Assembly (NCBI RefSeq): GCF_008642335.1
Contig: NZ_CP029191.1
Coordinates: forward strand, 5,704,001-5,768,000
DNA: 64,000 nucleotides
Direction: 5' to 3'
From: Streptomyces venezuelae
Lineage (GTDB): Bacteria; Actinomycetota; Actinomycetes; Streptomycetales; Streptomycetaceae
Shown here one piece after another: positions 9,981-20,036 of the stretch. The position numbers were made by a program, and so were the translations under genes. The stretch's first letter is position 1, and every line of letters begins with the position of its first letter. A model generated the notes under the pieces. It was not told where the DNA came from. It ran no database searches and saw only the letters and a program-made list of their open reading frames with translations.

Positions 9981-11735
9981 ATGCCCACAGGTTCCACGAA
10001 ACGACGGCTCACCAGCGGTGCGGCCCTCGTCGTCGCGGCGCTGGTGACCACCACGGCGTGCGGCGGCGGTGACGGTGACGACAGCGACTCCAAGGGTGCC
10101 GGTTACAACGCGGCGCTGAACAAGATCGCCAACCCTTCCAAGAAGAAGGGAGGCACGCTGAAGATGGTCGGCAAGCAGGACCTGGACTCCGCCGACCCGC
10201 AGCGCGCCTACTACGGCATGTCGTGGGACTTCATGCGCTTCTACACCCGGCAGCTGGTGACCTACGACACCAAGCCGGGCAAGGCGGGCACGAAGCTGGT
10301 CCCGGACCTCGCCACCTCCACGGCGAAGATCTCCGACGACGGCAAGACCTACACGTACAAGCTGCGTGACGGCCTCACCTGGGAGGACGGCTCCAAGCTG
10401 ACCTCCAAGGACGTCAAGTACGGCATCGAGCGCACCTGGGCGACGGACACCATCACCGGCGGCCCCGGCTACATCCGCCAGACGCTCGACCCCAAGACGA
10501 AGTACAAGGGTCCCTACAAGGACAAGGGCGGCCTCGACGCGATCGAGACCCCCGACGACCAGACGATCATCTTCAAGCTGCCCAAGCGCAACGGTGACTT
10601 CGAGCAGTTCCTGGCCATGCCCACCGGTTCGGCGGTGAAGGAGTCCAAGGACACGAAGGCCAAGTACACGCAGCGGCCGTTCTCCTCGGGCCCGTACAAG
10701 TTCGAGACGTACAAGTCGAACAAGAAGATCGTTCTGGTCCGCAACGACAAGTGGAAGAAGTCCTCGGACCCGATCCGCGCCGCGCTGCCCGACAAGATCG
10801 ACGTGACGATCTCCGCCAACCAGGAGGAGAACGACAAGAAGCTGATGGAGGGCGACTTCGACCTCGACCTCAACGGCACGGGCATGACCCAGTCCGGCCG
10901 CGTCAGCGCCGTCACGGACCACCGCGACAACGTCGACAACATGCACACGTCCTTCGTGCGCTACGTCGCGCTCATCCACACCGCCAAGCCGTTCGACAAC
11001 GAGCACTGCCGCAAGGCCGTGTTCTACGCGACCGACTTCGCGAGCATCCAGCAGACCCGCGGCGGCAAGGTCGCGGCCGGCGACATCGCCAACAGCACCT
11101 TCCCCGTCGCGATCCCCGGCCACAGCGACTACGACCCGTACGGCGTGCTGAAGCGCAAGGGCAAGCCCGACGTCGCCAAGGCCAAGGACGAGCTGAAGCA
11201 GTGCGGCAAGCCGTCCGGCTTCACCACCAAGCTCACCGCCCGCAGCAACAACCCGGGTGAGGTCGACGCCGCCGAGGCCCTCCAGCAGGCCCTCGACAAG
11301 GTCGGCATCAAGGTCCAGGTCGACTCCCTCGACGGCGCCGACACCTCCAGCATCACCGGCTCGCCCTCCGTCGTGAAGAAGCGCGGCTACGGCATGACGA
11401 TGAGCGGCTGGGGCCCGGACTTCCCGTCCGGCCAGGGCTACGCGCAGCCGCTGTTCGACAGCCGCTTCCTGAACCCGACCGGTAACTACAACGAGTCGCA
11501 GATCAAGGACAAGAAGGTCGACGCGCTCTTCGACAAGGCGATCGCGGAGACCGACCCGGCCGCGGCGGGCGAGATCTACAAGGAACTCGACAAGAAGATC
11601 CTCGACCAGGCCGACTGGATGCCCTTCCTCTACGAGAAGAACATCACCTGGCGCGGGTCGCGGCTGACCAACGCCTACATGTCCGACGGCTACAACGGCC
11701 GTTACGACTACGCCTCGCTCGGCGTCGTCAAGTAA
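9981..11735 (+). CDS. Peptide-binding lipoprotein of the ABC importer (family 5 SBP)
   Basis: A 584-residue extracellular solute-binding protein anchored by lipid at C27 (signal KRR, hydrophobic core, VTTTAC). Family-5 features include GGTLKMVGKQDLDSADP, the lobe pattern LRDGLTWEDGSKLTSKDVKYGIERT and a C-terminal VDALFDKAIAETDP. Such proteins capture oligopeptides for the two permeases. The ATG at 9981 has GGAGG 10 nt before it and gives the lipoprotein signal at the N-terminus; earlier in-frame starts do not. It lies 101 bp after the C permease gene and is followed by a very stable hairpin. Confidence 0.95.
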   Translation: MPTGSTKRRLTSGAALVVAALVTTTACGGGDGDDSDSKGAGYNAALNKIANPSKKKGGTLKMVGKQDLDSADPQRAYYGMSWDFMRFYTRQLVTYDTKPGKAGTKLVPDLATSTAKISDDGKTYTYKLRDGLTWEDGSKLTSKDVKYGIERTWATDTITGGPGYIRQTLDPKTKYKGPYKDKGGLDAIETPDDQTIIFKLPKRNGDFEQFLAMPTGSAVKESKDTKAKYTQRPFSSGPYKFETYKSNKKIVLVRNDKWKKSSDPIRAALPDKIDVTISANQEENDKKLMEGDFDLDLNGTGMTQSGRVSAVTDHRDNVDNMHTSFVRYVALIHTAKPFDNEHCRKAVFYATDFASIQQTRGGKVAAGDIANSTFPVAIPGHSDYDPYGVLKRKGKPDVAKAKDELKQCGKPSGFTTKLTARSNNPGEVDAAEALQQALDKVGIKVQVDSLDGADTSSITGSPSVVKKRGYGMTMSGWGPDFPSGQGYAQPLFDSRFLNPTGNYNESQIKDKKVDALFDKAIAETDPAAAGEIYKELDKKILDQADWMPFLYEKNITWRGSRLTNAYMSDGYNGRYDYASLGVVK

Positions 11736-11815
11736 CACCCGTTGACGTCACACCAGTAGTTGTTCGTTCCACCGCCGCCGAATCCCGCCAGTCCGAAGGG
11801 CAGGTGATGGCCCCG

Positions 11816-11858
11816 GGCGGTGGCCGGGACTCCTCACAAGGGGGTCCCGGCCACCGCC
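11816..11858 (+). promoter_or_regulatory. Stable intercistronic hairpin after the binding-protein gene
   Basis: The arms 11816-11830 and 11844-11858 are perfectly complementary over 15 GC-rich bp with a 13-nt loop. It lies between the binding lipoprotein and the B permease, where such hairpins commonly protect the upstream mRNA or reduce transcription of the membrane and ATPase genes. Its presence argues against a start codon at 11820 for the next gene. Confidence 0.7.
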
Positions 11859-11870
11859 GGGCCGCGCACA

Positions 11871-12868
<998 letters not shown>

Positions 12869-12872
<4 letters not shown>

Positions 12873-13966
12873 CCGAACTGTCCAAGAGCGGAGCAGCGGT
12901 GGGCGAGCCCGTCGCCGGATCCGCCGCTCCCACCGCCTTCCTCGAGGTGCGCGACCTCAAGGTGCACTTCCCGACCGACGACGGCCTGGTCAAGTCCGTC
13001 GACGGGCTCAGCTTCCAGCTGGAGAAGGGCAAGACCCTCGGCATCGTGGGCGAGTCGGGCTCCGGCAAGTCGGTCACCTCGCTCGGCATCCTCGGCCTGC
13101 ACACCGCCGGTCAGTACGGCTCCCGCAGGGCGCAGCTCTCCGGCGAGATCTGGCTGGACGGCACCGAGCTGCTGAGCGCACCGGCCGACGAGGTGCGCAA
13201 GCTGCGCGGCCGCGAGATGGCGATGATCTTCCAGGACCCGCTGTCCGCGCTGCACCCGTACTACACCATCGGCAAGCAGATCACCGAGGCGTACCGGGTC
13301 CACAACGACGTCGACAAGAAGACCGCCCGCAAGCGGGCGATCGAGATGCTCGACCGGGTCGGTATCCCGCAGCCGGACAAGCGCGTCGACTCCTACCCGC
13401 ACGAGTTCTCGGGCGGCATGCGCCAGCGCGCGATGATCGCCATGGCGCTGGTGAACAACCCCGAGCTGCTCATCGCGGACGAGCCGACGACCGCCCTGGA
13501 CGTGACCGTCCAGGCGCAGATCCTCGACCTCATCCGGGATCTGCAGAAGGAGTTCGGCTCCGCCGTCATCATGATCACGCACGACCTGGGCGTGGTCGCC
13601 GAGATGGCGGACGAGCTCCTGGTCATGTACGGCGGCCGGTGCGTCGAGCGCGGCAGCGCCGAGAAGGTCTTCTACGAACCGCAGCACCCCTACACCTGGG
13701 GTCTGCTCGGCTCGATGCCCCGCATCGACCGCGAGGAGACCGACCGGCTCATCCCGGTCAAGGGCTCCCCGCCCAGCCTGATCAACCTGCCGAGCGGCTG
13801 CGCCTTCAACCCGCGCTGCCCCTACGCGGACATCCCCAAGGGCCAGATCACCCGCACCGAACGTCCCGAACTGCGTCTGGTGGCCGACGGACACTGGTCC
13901 GCCTGCCACATGTCGCAGGAGGAGCGCACCCGGATCTGGACCGAAGAGATTGCGCCGAAGCTGTGA
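12869..13966 (+). CDS. Peptide ABC transporter ATP-binding protein, OppD type
   Basis: A 365-residue cytoplasmic ATPase. Walker A is GESGSGKS (61-68), the signature is FSGGMRQR, Walker B is [12 protein letters not shown], and the H-loop histidine is in MITHDLGVV. The C-terminal oligopeptide-transporter extension carries cysteines in [12 protein letters not shown], as in OppD/DppD. The start overlaps the stop of the B permease and its own stop overlaps the start of the F ATPase, so the three are translationally coupled. Confidence 0.95.
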
Positions 13967-15195
13967 ACGATGACGTGAAGGGCCAGGAGATGACGATCCC
14001 GGCGCAGACGCAGAGCTCGCCCGAGCCGCTGCTCAAGGTCGACGGCCTGGTGAAGCACTTCCCCATCAAGAAGGGGCTGCTCCAGCGCCAGGTGGCGGCC
14101 GTCCAGGCGGTCGACGGGCTCACCTTCGACGTACGCCCCGGGGAAACCCTCGGCGTCGTCGGCGAGTCCGGCTGCGGCAAGTCGACGATGGGACGCCTCA
14201 TCACGCGTCTGCTCGAACCGACCGGCGGGCGCGTCGAGTTCCAGGGCAAGGACATCACGCACCTGGGTACGGGCGGCATGCGCCCGTACCGCCGCGACGT
14301 GCAGATGATCTTCCAGGACCCGTACTCGTCGCTGAACCCGCGGCACACCATCGGCACGATCGTCGGCGCGCCCTTCAAGCTCCAGGGCGTCAAGCCCGAG
14401 GGCGGCGTGAAGAAGACCGTGCAGGAGATGCTGGAGCGCGTCGGGCTCAACCCCGAGCACTACAACCGCTACCCGCACGAATTCTCCGGCGGCCAGCGGC
14501 AGCGCATCGGCATCGCGCGGGCGCTCGCCCTGCGGCCCAAGCTGGTCGTGGCGGACGAGCCGGTCTCGGCGCTCGACGTCTCCATCCAGGCCCAGGTGGT
14601 CAACCTCCTGGACGACCTGCAGGACGAGCTCGGCCTCACGTACGTGATCATCGCGCACGACCTGTCGGTCATCCGGCACGTCTCGGACCGCATCGCGGTG
14701 ATGTACCTCGGCAAGATCGTGGAGCTGGCGGACCGCAAGGACCTCTACTCCACGCCGATGCACCCGTACACCAAGGCGCTGCTCTCCGCGGTGCCGGTGC
14801 CCGACCCCAAGCGGCGCGGCGTCAAGAGCGAGCGCATCCTGCTCCGCGGCGATGTCCCCTCGCCGATCGACCCGCCCACCGGCTGCCGTTTCCACACGCG
14901 GTGCTGGAAGGCGACGGAGATCTGCAAGACGAAGGAACCGCCGCTGCTCACGCTCGGCACCGGACACCAGGTGGCGTGCCACCACCCGGAGAACGCCGAG
15001 GACCAGGCGCCCGAGGACACCAAGCTCCTCTCGGCGGCCAAGGAGGCGATCGAGGTCGTGTCGGTGGTCTCCAAGGCGGAGGAGTCCGACGTAGCGGCTT
15101 CCAAGGCCGAGGTCTCCAAGGCCGAGGTCTCCAAGACCGAGGTTTCGAAGGACGAGGCTGCGAAGACCAAGGGTCAGAAGTCGACTGACGCGTAA
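13963..15195 (+). CDS. Peptide ABC transporter ATP-binding protein, OppF type, with a repetitive tail
   Basis: Second ATPase of the importer, 410 residues from the GTG that overlaps the oppD-like stop (GTGA); an ATG at 13990 with GAAGGG upstream is a good alternative. Walker A GESGCGKS at 67-74, signature FSGGQRQR, Walker [13 protein letters not shown], and the C-terminal cysteines of [15 protein letters not shown]. After the normal domain end, about 60 extra residues are rich in Lys, Glu, Ser and Val and contain consecutive pentapeptides of SKAEV type. The tail is probably disordered; no function is known. Confidence 0.93.
   Translation: MNDDVKGQEMTIPAQTQSSPEPLLKVDGLVKHFPIKKGLLQRQVAAVQAVDGLTFDVRPGETLGVVGESGCGKSTMGRLITRLLEPTGGRVEFQGKDITHLGTGGMRPYRRDVQMIFQDPYSSLNPRHTIGTIVGAPFKLQGVKPEGGVKKTVQEMLERVGLNPEHYNRYPHEFSGGQRQRIGIARALALRPKLVVADEPVSALDVSIQAQVVNLLDDLQDELGLTYVIIAHDLSVIRHVSDRIAVMYLGKIVELADRKDLYSTPMHPYTKALLSAVPVPDPKRRGVKSERILLRGDVPSPIDPPTGCRFHTRCWKATEICKTKEPPLLTLGTGHQVACHHPENAEDQAPEDTKLLSAAKEAIEVVSVVSKAEESDVAASKAEVSKAEVSKTEVSKDEAAKTKGQKSTDA
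15100..15174 (+). repeat. 15-bp tandem repeat coding for the ATPase tail
   Basis: Five 15-bp units run without a gap from 15100. The first two (15100-15114 and 15115-15129) are identical, TCCAAGGCCGAGGTC; units 3-5 diverge progressively. They encode [20 protein letters not shown] and AKTKG. This is a coding minisatellite likely to vary in copy number between strains. Confidence 0.8.
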
Positions 15196-15202
15196 GGCAA
15201 GT

Positions 15203-15232
15203 TGACCCGGACCAAGTACGCGTATCGGGTCA
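15203..15232. promoter_or_regulatory. Inverted repeat before the M1 peptidase gene
   Basis: TGACCCG (15203-15209) and CGGGTCA (15226-15232) are perfect 7-bp arms with a 16-bp spacer, shortly after the importer's last stop codon. It may be a weak terminator or an operator for the peptidase gene; the sequence does not decide. Confidence 0.35.
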
Positions 15233-15322
15233 TGTACATGCCGTAGCGGGAGAGTGCAGAGTCTGCGTGTCCGTGTCTGTTTCAACGGACACCCCATCGA
15301 AACGCGTTCGAAGGGAAGACTC

Positions 15323-16723
15323 ATGGCACTCTCCCGTTCGGCACGTCTGGGCGCGCTCGCGACCGCGGCGCTCTCCTTCTGTCTGATCGCCGCCGCACCC
15401 GCGCCCCACCCCGGTTCCGAGGGCGTCGGCGACCCGTACTTCCCCCAGCTCGGCAACGGCGGCTTCGACGTACACCACTACGGCCTGGACATCGCCTACA
15501 ACCCCGACACCGACCGCCTCGACGGCCGCACCACGATCACCGCCCGCGCCACCCAGAACCTGTCGTCCTTCGACCTCGACCTGCAGAAGCTGACGGTCAC
15601 GAGAATCGAGGTGAACGGCAGACGCGCCCCGTTCACGCGCACCGGCGACGAAATACGCGTCACGCCGCGTGACGCCCTGCACAAGAACAAGAACTTCACG
15701 GTGACCGTCACCTACGGAGGAGTGCCCGAACCGCTCAGCGGGCCCATCGTCTTCGGCTCCGACTACGGCTGGATGAAGACCACCGACGGCGTCTTCGTCG
15801 CCTGCGAGCCGAACGCCGCGTCCACCTGGTTCCCGTCCAGCGACCACCCCTCCGACAAGGCTGCCTTCGACATCCGCATCAAGGCTCCCAAGGGTCTGAC
15901 CGGCGTCTCCAACGGCCGTCTCGTCGGCACGTACGACAAGGGCGGGCAGACCGTCGCCCACTGGCGCGAGTCCAAGCCCATGGCGACCTATCTCGCGACG
16001 GCCACCATCGGCAAGTTCGACGTGAAGAAGGGCACGACGCCGGGCGGCACCCCGATCTACGTCGCCATCGACCCCGTCCTGGAGAACAGCAACAACGTCG
16101 ACGTGTACGGCGTCACGGCCGAGGTCACCGACCACTGGTCGAAGCTCTTCGGCCCCTACCCGTTCGAGGAGACCGGCGCGATCGTCGACGACATGCCGCA
16201 GGCGGGCTTCTCCCTGGAGACCCAGACCAAGCCGGTGTACTCGGCGATCCGCAGCGAGTCGACCATCGCCCACGAGCTGGCCCACCAGTGGTTCGGCGAC
16301 TCCGTCTCGCCCGCGAAGTGGAACCACATCTGGCTCAACGAGGGCTTCGCGACCTACTCGCAGTGGCTGTGGAGCGAGCACAAGGGCACCCAGACCGCCC
16401 ATGACGCCTTCCTCGCGGGCTACAACGCGCGCCCCGCCGACTCCGCCTTCTGGCAGATCACCGTCGGCGACCCGCAGCGCGACACGATGTTCGCGTCCGC
16501 CGTCTACCAGCGCGGCGCGATGACGCTCCAGGTGCTGAGGGAGCGCATCGGCGACAAGGACTTCTTCGCGCTGCTGCGGAGCTGGGTGAAGCAGCACCGG
16601 TACGGCAACGTGACCACCGCCGACTTCGTGCGGCTCGCCGAGAAGGTCTCCGGCGAACAGCTCGACGACCTCTTCACCACCTGGCTCTTCACGAAGGGCA
16701 AGCCGGCGCTTCCCCACAGGTAA
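15323..16723 (+). CDS. Secreted M1-family zinc metallopeptidase
   Basis: A 466-residue exported peptidase with an N-terminal signal (SRSARLGALATAALSF to APAPHP). The zinc site is complete: HELAH at 317-321 with the third ligand E340 in WLNEGFATY. The usual GAMEN exopeptidase motif is replaced by GFSLETQ at about 295, which keeps the glutamate and is typical of short secreted Streptomyces M1 enzymes. The C-terminal helical domain of full aminopeptidase N (about 850 residues) is missing. AAGGGA supports the ATG at 15323. It follows a peptide importer by 127 bp, so peptide release outside and uptake inside may be linked; this is inference from position. Confidence 0.92.
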   Translation: MALSRSARLGALATAALSFCLIAAAPAPHPGSEGVGDPYFPQLGNGGFDVHHYGLDIAYNPDTDRLDGRTTITARATQNLSSFDLDLQKLTVTRIEVNGRRAPFTRTGDEIRVTPRDALHKNKNFTVTVTYGGVPEPLSGPIVFGSDYGWMKTTDGVFVACEPNAASTWFPSSDHPSDKAAFDIRIKAPKGLTGVSNGRLVGTYDKGGQTVAHWRESKPMATYLATATIGKFDVKKGTTPGGTPIYVAIDPVLENSNNVDVYGVTAEVTDHWSKLFGPYPFEETGAIVDDMPQAGFSLETQTKPVYSAIRSESTIAHELAHQWFGDSVSPAKWNHIWLNEGFATYSQWLWSEHKGTQTAHDAFLAGYNARPADSAFWQITVGDPQRDTMFASAVYQRGAMTLQVLRERIGDKDFFALLRSWVKQHRYGNVTTADFVRLAEKVSGEQLDDLFTTWLFTKGKPALPHR

Positions 16724-16732
16724 GAATGGCGC

Positions 16733-17407
16733 GTGCTCCTGGATCTCTTCACTCCCTCCGTCCAGCATTCGCTCGACATCGTGGGGATCTTCGTCTTCGC
16801 GATCTCCGGCGCCCTGCTCGCGGTGCGCAAGAACTTCGACGTCTTCGGCATCGCCGTCCTCGCCGAGATCACCGCGCTGGGCGGAGGGCTCTTCCGCGAC
16901 CTGGTCATCGGGGCGGTGCCGCCGGCCGCCTTCACCGACCTCGGCTACTTCATCACCCCGCTGTTCGCGGCCGCCCTGGTCTTCTTCCTGCACCCGGAGG
17001 TGGAGCGCACCCAGCTCGCCGTGAACGTCTTCGACGCGGCGGGCCTCGGCCTGTTCTGCGTGACGGGCACGGTCAAGGCGTATGACTACGGGCTCGGCCT
17101 CACCGCGTCCGCGACGCTCGGCCTGATGACCGCGGTGGGCGGCGGTGTCCTGCGGGACATCGTCGCCAACGAAGTGCCCTCGCTGGTCCGCTGGGACCGC
17201 GACCTGTACGCGGTCCCCGCCATCGTGGGCGCCACGATGGTGGCCCTGTGCATTCACCTCGAACGGCTGACGGCCGTCACCAGCAGCATCGCGGTCGTGA
17301 CGGCGTTCACGCTGCGGCTGCTCGCGCTGCGGTACCACTGGCGGGCACCCCGCGCGTGGAACCGGCGGTCGACGGCGGTGGAGGCGGAGGTGGAGGAGAC
17401 GCCGTAG
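16733..17407 (+). CDS. TRIC-type cation channel family membrane protein
   Basis: A 224-residue polytopic membrane protein built from two similar halves, each with the hallmark glycine-rich motif (ALGGGLFRDLV near 46 and AVGGGVLRDIV near 134). About seven hydrophobic helices are visible. Bacterial members resemble trimeric intracellular cation channels and conduct monovalent cations; the physiological role in Streptomyces is unknown. The GTG start lies 9 bp after the M1 peptidase stop, so the two are probably co-transcribed. The C-terminus is charged and rich in Glu. Confidence 0.88.
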   Translation: MLLDLFTPSVQHSLDIVGIFVFAISGALLAVRKNFDVFGIAVLAEITALGGGLFRDLVIGAVPPAAFTDLGYFITPLFAAALVFFLHPEVERTQLAVNVFDAAGLGLFCVTGTVKAYDYGLGLTASATLGLMTAVGGGVLRDIVANEVPSLVRWDRDLYAVPAIVGATMVALCIHLERLTAVTSSIAVVTAFTLRLLALRYHWRAPRAWNRRSTAVEAEVEETP

Positions 17408-17472
17408 GGATCGTGGAGTTGCCGAGCGAGGAAAAGCTACCGCTCAGTAGTTTCCTGTTGTACGTTGCTGGC

Positions 17473-18360
17473 ATGGCAACGGCAGCATCGGCGGCATCCA
17501 CGGCCCCAACCTCCGCGGCAGCGCCCGCGCGCATCGGCGACAGCGAGTTCGACCGCGACACCGCGGTCACCCGGCGCGAACCCGGCGTCTACGACACCGA
17601 ACTCTCCGCCGGCTGGACGATCATCAGCGCCGTCAACGGCGGCTATCTCCTCGCCGTCATCGGCCGCGCCCTCGCGGACGCCCTCCCGCACGCCGACCCC
17701 TTCACCGTCTCGGCCCACTACCTCACCGCGTCGAGCCCCGGCCCCGCCGTCATCCGCACGGACGTGGTGCGCGGCGGCCGTTCGCTCTCCACCGGACAGG
17801 CCTCGCTCTTCCAGTACGACGAGGAGGGGCGCGAGGTCGAGCGGATCCGTGTGCTCGCCTCGTACGGCGACCTCGACGCGCTCCCCGACGACGTGCGCAC
17901 CACGGCCGAACCGCCGGCCATCCCGCCGCTCGACCAGTGCTTCGGCGCCCAAGACGCGCCCGACCACCGTCCGGTGCCCGGCAGTTCGGCCATCGCCGAC
18001 CGCCTCTTCCTCAAGCTCGACCCCGCCACCCTCGGCTGGGCGCTCGGGCAGCCGTCCGGCAAGGGCGAGATGCGGGCCTGGTTCGGCCTCGCGGACGGCC
18101 GCGACGCGGACCCGCTCTCGCTCCTCCTCGCCGTCGACGCGCTGCCGCCGACCGCCTTCGAGATGGGCCTGACCGGCTGGGTCCCGACCGTGGAGCTCAC
18201 GGTCCACGTCCGCCACCGCCCGGCCCCGGGCCCGCTGCGCGTCTCCATCACCACCCGCAACCTCGCGGGCGGCTTCCTGGAGGAGGACGCCGAGGTCTGG
18301 GACAGCGAGGACCGCCTGGTCGCCCAGTCGCGGCAGCTGGCACGGGCCCGGCTGAGCTGA
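17473..18360 (+). CDS. Acyl-CoA thioesterase-like (hotdog-fold) protein
   Basis: A 295-residue cytoplasmic protein of double-hotdog length. The N-terminal half has GWTIISAVNGGYLLAVIGRAL and PFTVSAHYLTASSPGPAVI, the pattern of TesB-like acyl-CoA thioesterases in actinobacteria; the C-terminal half repeats the fold (VPTVELTVHVRHRPAPGPLRV, DSEDRLVAQSRQLARA). The ATG at 17473 has no Shine-Dalgarno; TACGTT at 17461-17466 suggests a leaderless mRNA. It is convergent with the alpha/beta hydrolase gene, 7 bp away. The substrate is not determinable. Confidence 0.85.
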   Translation: MATAASAASTAPTSAAAPARIGDSEFDRDTAVTRREPGVYDTELSAGWTIISAVNGGYLLAVIGRALADALPHADPFTVSAHYLTASSPGPAVIRTDVVRGGRSLSTGQASLFQYDEEGREVERIRVLASYGDLDALPDDVRTTAEPPAIPPLDQCFGAQDAPDHRPVPGSSAIADRLFLKLDPATLGWALGQPSGKGEMRAWFGLADGRDADPLSLLLAVDALPPTAFEMGLTGWVPTVELTVHVRHRPAPGPLRVSITTRNLAGGFLEEDAEVWDSEDRLVAQSRQLARARLS

Positions 18361-18367
18361 CCAGGTC

Positions 18368-19225
18368 TCAGGTCTGGAGGAAGCAGATGAGCTCGCCCGC
18401 GAGCTCCGCGGGGGCGTCCTCCTGTACGAGGTGTCCCGCACCCTCGATCAGGCGCAGCTCGGCGCCGGGGACGAGGTCCGCGAGCTCCTTGGCCTTCGCC
18501 ACGGGGATCCAGGGGTCCTCCGTGCCCCAGCAGATGAGGACGGGCAGGTCCAGTTCGCCGTACCGGCCCTGGATCTCGTCGGTGAACCGCTGGTCGTTCT
18601 GGGCGATCTGCCGGTAGAAGGCGGCCTGGCCCTCCTCCGTGCACCAGGGCTCCACGAGACGGTCGAGGGCGGCGGGGTGCAGTCCGCGCGGGCTCGTCGA
18701 GGCGACATACTCGCGGATCATGGCCCGGTGCAGCGCGGGCGGGAGCTGCGCGAATACCTCGGCGTTCTCGCCGAGCAGCCGGTAGGACGGGGAGCCCCAG
18801 GGGGCGAGGGCCACCGGGTCGACGAGGGCGAGGCGTTCGTAGCGGGCGCCGTGGAGCAGGTGCGCGCGCAGGGCCACGCAGCCGCCGAAGTCGTGGGCCA
18901 CGACGGCGGGCCGCTCCAGGCCCCAGTGTTCGAGGAGTTCGGCGAAGACGCCGCCCTGCGCGGCGAGCGACACGTCCTGTCCGGGCCGCATCTCCGAGGC
19001 GCCGTACCCCGGCAGGTCCCAGACGTACACGCGGTGTCCGCCGCTCGCCAGGGAGCGGGCGATGCCGCGCCAGACGTACGACGAGAACGGCGTGCCGTGG
19101 ACGAGGACGACGGGCGGGGCGTCGGCCGGGCCGAGGGCGGCCCAGCGCACGGTGCCGGTGGGGCCGGCGTAGGTCCGGTCGAGGTCCCAGGGGTCCCGGG
19201 TGTCGCTTGCGCGTGCGGCCGTCAT
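18368..19225 (-). CDS. Alpha/beta-hydrolase with an aspartate nucleophile (dehalogenase-like fold)
   Basis: A 285-residue hydrolase. The oxyanion motif HGTPFSSYVWR (43-53) and nucleophile elbow HDFGG (D112 in place of the usual Ser) resemble haloalkane and fluoroacetate dehalogenases; the acid is in CWGTEDPW and the catalytic histidine in GAGHLVQED. The residues that bind the leaving halide in haloalkane dehalogenases (Asn after HG, Trp after the nucleophile) are Thr45 and Phe113, so dehalogenation is doubtful; an epoxide-hydrolase-like reaction, which also uses Asp, is an alternative. A perfect dyad lies 2 bp before the start codon, pointing to tight repression. Confidence 0.85.
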   Translation of the reverse strand: MTAARASDTRDPWDLDRTYAGPTGTVRWAALGPADAPPVVLVHGTPFSSYVWRGIARSLASGGHRVYVWDLPGYGASEMRPGQDVSLAAQGGVFAELLEHWGLERPAVVAHDFGGCVALRAHLLHGARYERLALVDPVALAPWGSPSYRLLGENAEVFAQLPPALHRAMIREYVASTSPRGLHPAALDRLVEPWCTEEGQAAFYRQIAQNDQRFTDEIQGRYGELDLPVLICWGTEDPWIPVAKAKELADLVPGAELRLIEGAGHLVQEDAPAELAGELICFLQT

Positions 19226-19227
19226 GA

Positions 19228-19252
19228 CCGTAAGGCTAGTAGCTCCTTACGG
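19228..19252. promoter_or_regulatory. Operator-like dyad at the start of the hydrolase gene
   Basis: CCGTAAGG (19228-19235) and CCTTACGG (19245-19252) are perfect 8-bp arms with a 9-bp spacer, 2 bp upstream of the leftward ATG. A -10-like TACTAG lies inside the dyad on the minus strand, so a bound repressor would block a leaderless promoter. Confidence 0.55.
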
Positions 19253-19278
19253 GCCCGTCGAGCGTTCCGAGTGAAGTG

Positions 19279-19917
19279 CTAAGCCTGATGCTCGTCCGTC
19301 CAGTGGTCGCGGCCCAGGCCCACCAGGCGCAGCTGTCTGCGGGCCACGTCCGCCACCCGTGCCTCCTCCGCCGAGCCGGGGCCCGCGTCGAGGAAGGCGG
19401 ACGCGGTCATGACCATGTGGTCGACGTACATGCCCGCCAGCATCAGCAGATCGTCCTCGGGCCACCGCGACGTCGGCGGCTCGTGGGCGAACTGGTCCGC
19501 CACCTCCTCGGCGAACAGGGCGAGCTGGGCGCCGATCGCGTCCCGCACCGCCCGCACGCCCCCGTGCCGCTCGCGGGCGATGAAGCGGACGTGCGCGGGG
19601 TGGGCGCGGACGTATCCGGCTATCAACTCGACCGTGCCCGCGATGCGCTGCTCGCTGTCGCCCTTCTCCGACGCGAGCATCGCGGTGAGCGTCGTGTGCA
19701 GGCTGCCGAGGGTCTCCTCGACCAGGGTCACGCCCAGGTCGGCGGTGTCGCGGAAGTGCCGGTAGAAGGCGGTGGGGGCGACGCCCACGGCGCGGGTGAC
19801 CTCGCGCAGGCCCAGGCTGCTGAGGCTCTGCTCCTCAAGCAGTTGAAGGGCTGCGTCGAGGATTGCCTGCCGGGTCTTCTGCTTCTGGGCCTGCCGGACG
19901 CCGAGGGTGTGACTCAT
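19279..19917 (-). CDS. TetR-family transcriptional regulator
   Basis: A 212-residue regulator with the TetR helix-turn-helix at about 15-60 (TRQAILDAALQLLEEQSLSSLGLREVTRAVGVAPTAFYRHF as the ordered elements) and an all-helical ligand domain. The PTAFYRHFRDTADLG variant is shared with FabR/DesT-like regulators of fatty-acid metabolism, which would fit the thioesterase-like neighbour, but that is inference. It is divergent from two small membrane-protein genes. A 13-bp dyad begins 7 bp upstream of its ATG and recurs 55 bp away, so autoregulation is likely. Confidence 0.92.
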   Translation of the reverse strand: MSHTLGVRQAQKQKTRQAILDAALQLLEEQSLSSLGLREVTRAVGVAPTAFYRHFRDTADLGVTLVEETLGSLHTTLTAMLASEKGDSEQRIAGTVELIAGYVRAHPAHVRFIARERHGGVRAVRDAIGAQLALFAEEVADQFAHEPPTSRWPEDDLLMLAGMYVDHMVMTASAFLDAGPGSAEEARVADVARRQLRLVGLGRDHWTDEHQA

Positions 19918-19923
19918 GCCATG

Positions 19924-19936
19924 CAGTTAACAACTG
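19924..19936. promoter_or_regulatory. Operator copy 1 of the TetR regulator (putative)
   Basis: CAGTTAACAACTG is a dyad (CAGTT/AACTG around AAC) 7 bp upstream of the tetR ATG. A near-identical copy lies at 19979-19991. Confidence 0.6.
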
Positions 19937-19978
19937 TTCTCCGAGTTTTGAAAGCCGGAGAAGGAGTACTCTCTAAGT

Positions 19979-19991
19979 CAGTGAACAACTG
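19979..19991. promoter_or_regulatory. Operator copy 2 of the TetR regulator (putative)
   Basis: CAGTGAACAACTG differs from copy 1 at one position and lies 46 bp before the start of the small membrane-protein gene at 20037, a position suited to repressing that promoter. Confidence 0.6.
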
Positions 19992-20036
19992 TAACCACAA
20001 GCGTTCACCGAACCGAGAACCGAGAGAGGGATCTCC

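Noticed and set aside
11820..11870. GTG 11820 as the start of the B permease
   Set aside because: It would place the start inside a perfect 15-bp hairpin and add residues outside the conserved N-terminus.
18368..19225. Annotating the hydrolase as a haloalkane dehalogenase
   Set aside because: Both halide-binding residues are substituted, so the specific activity is not supported.
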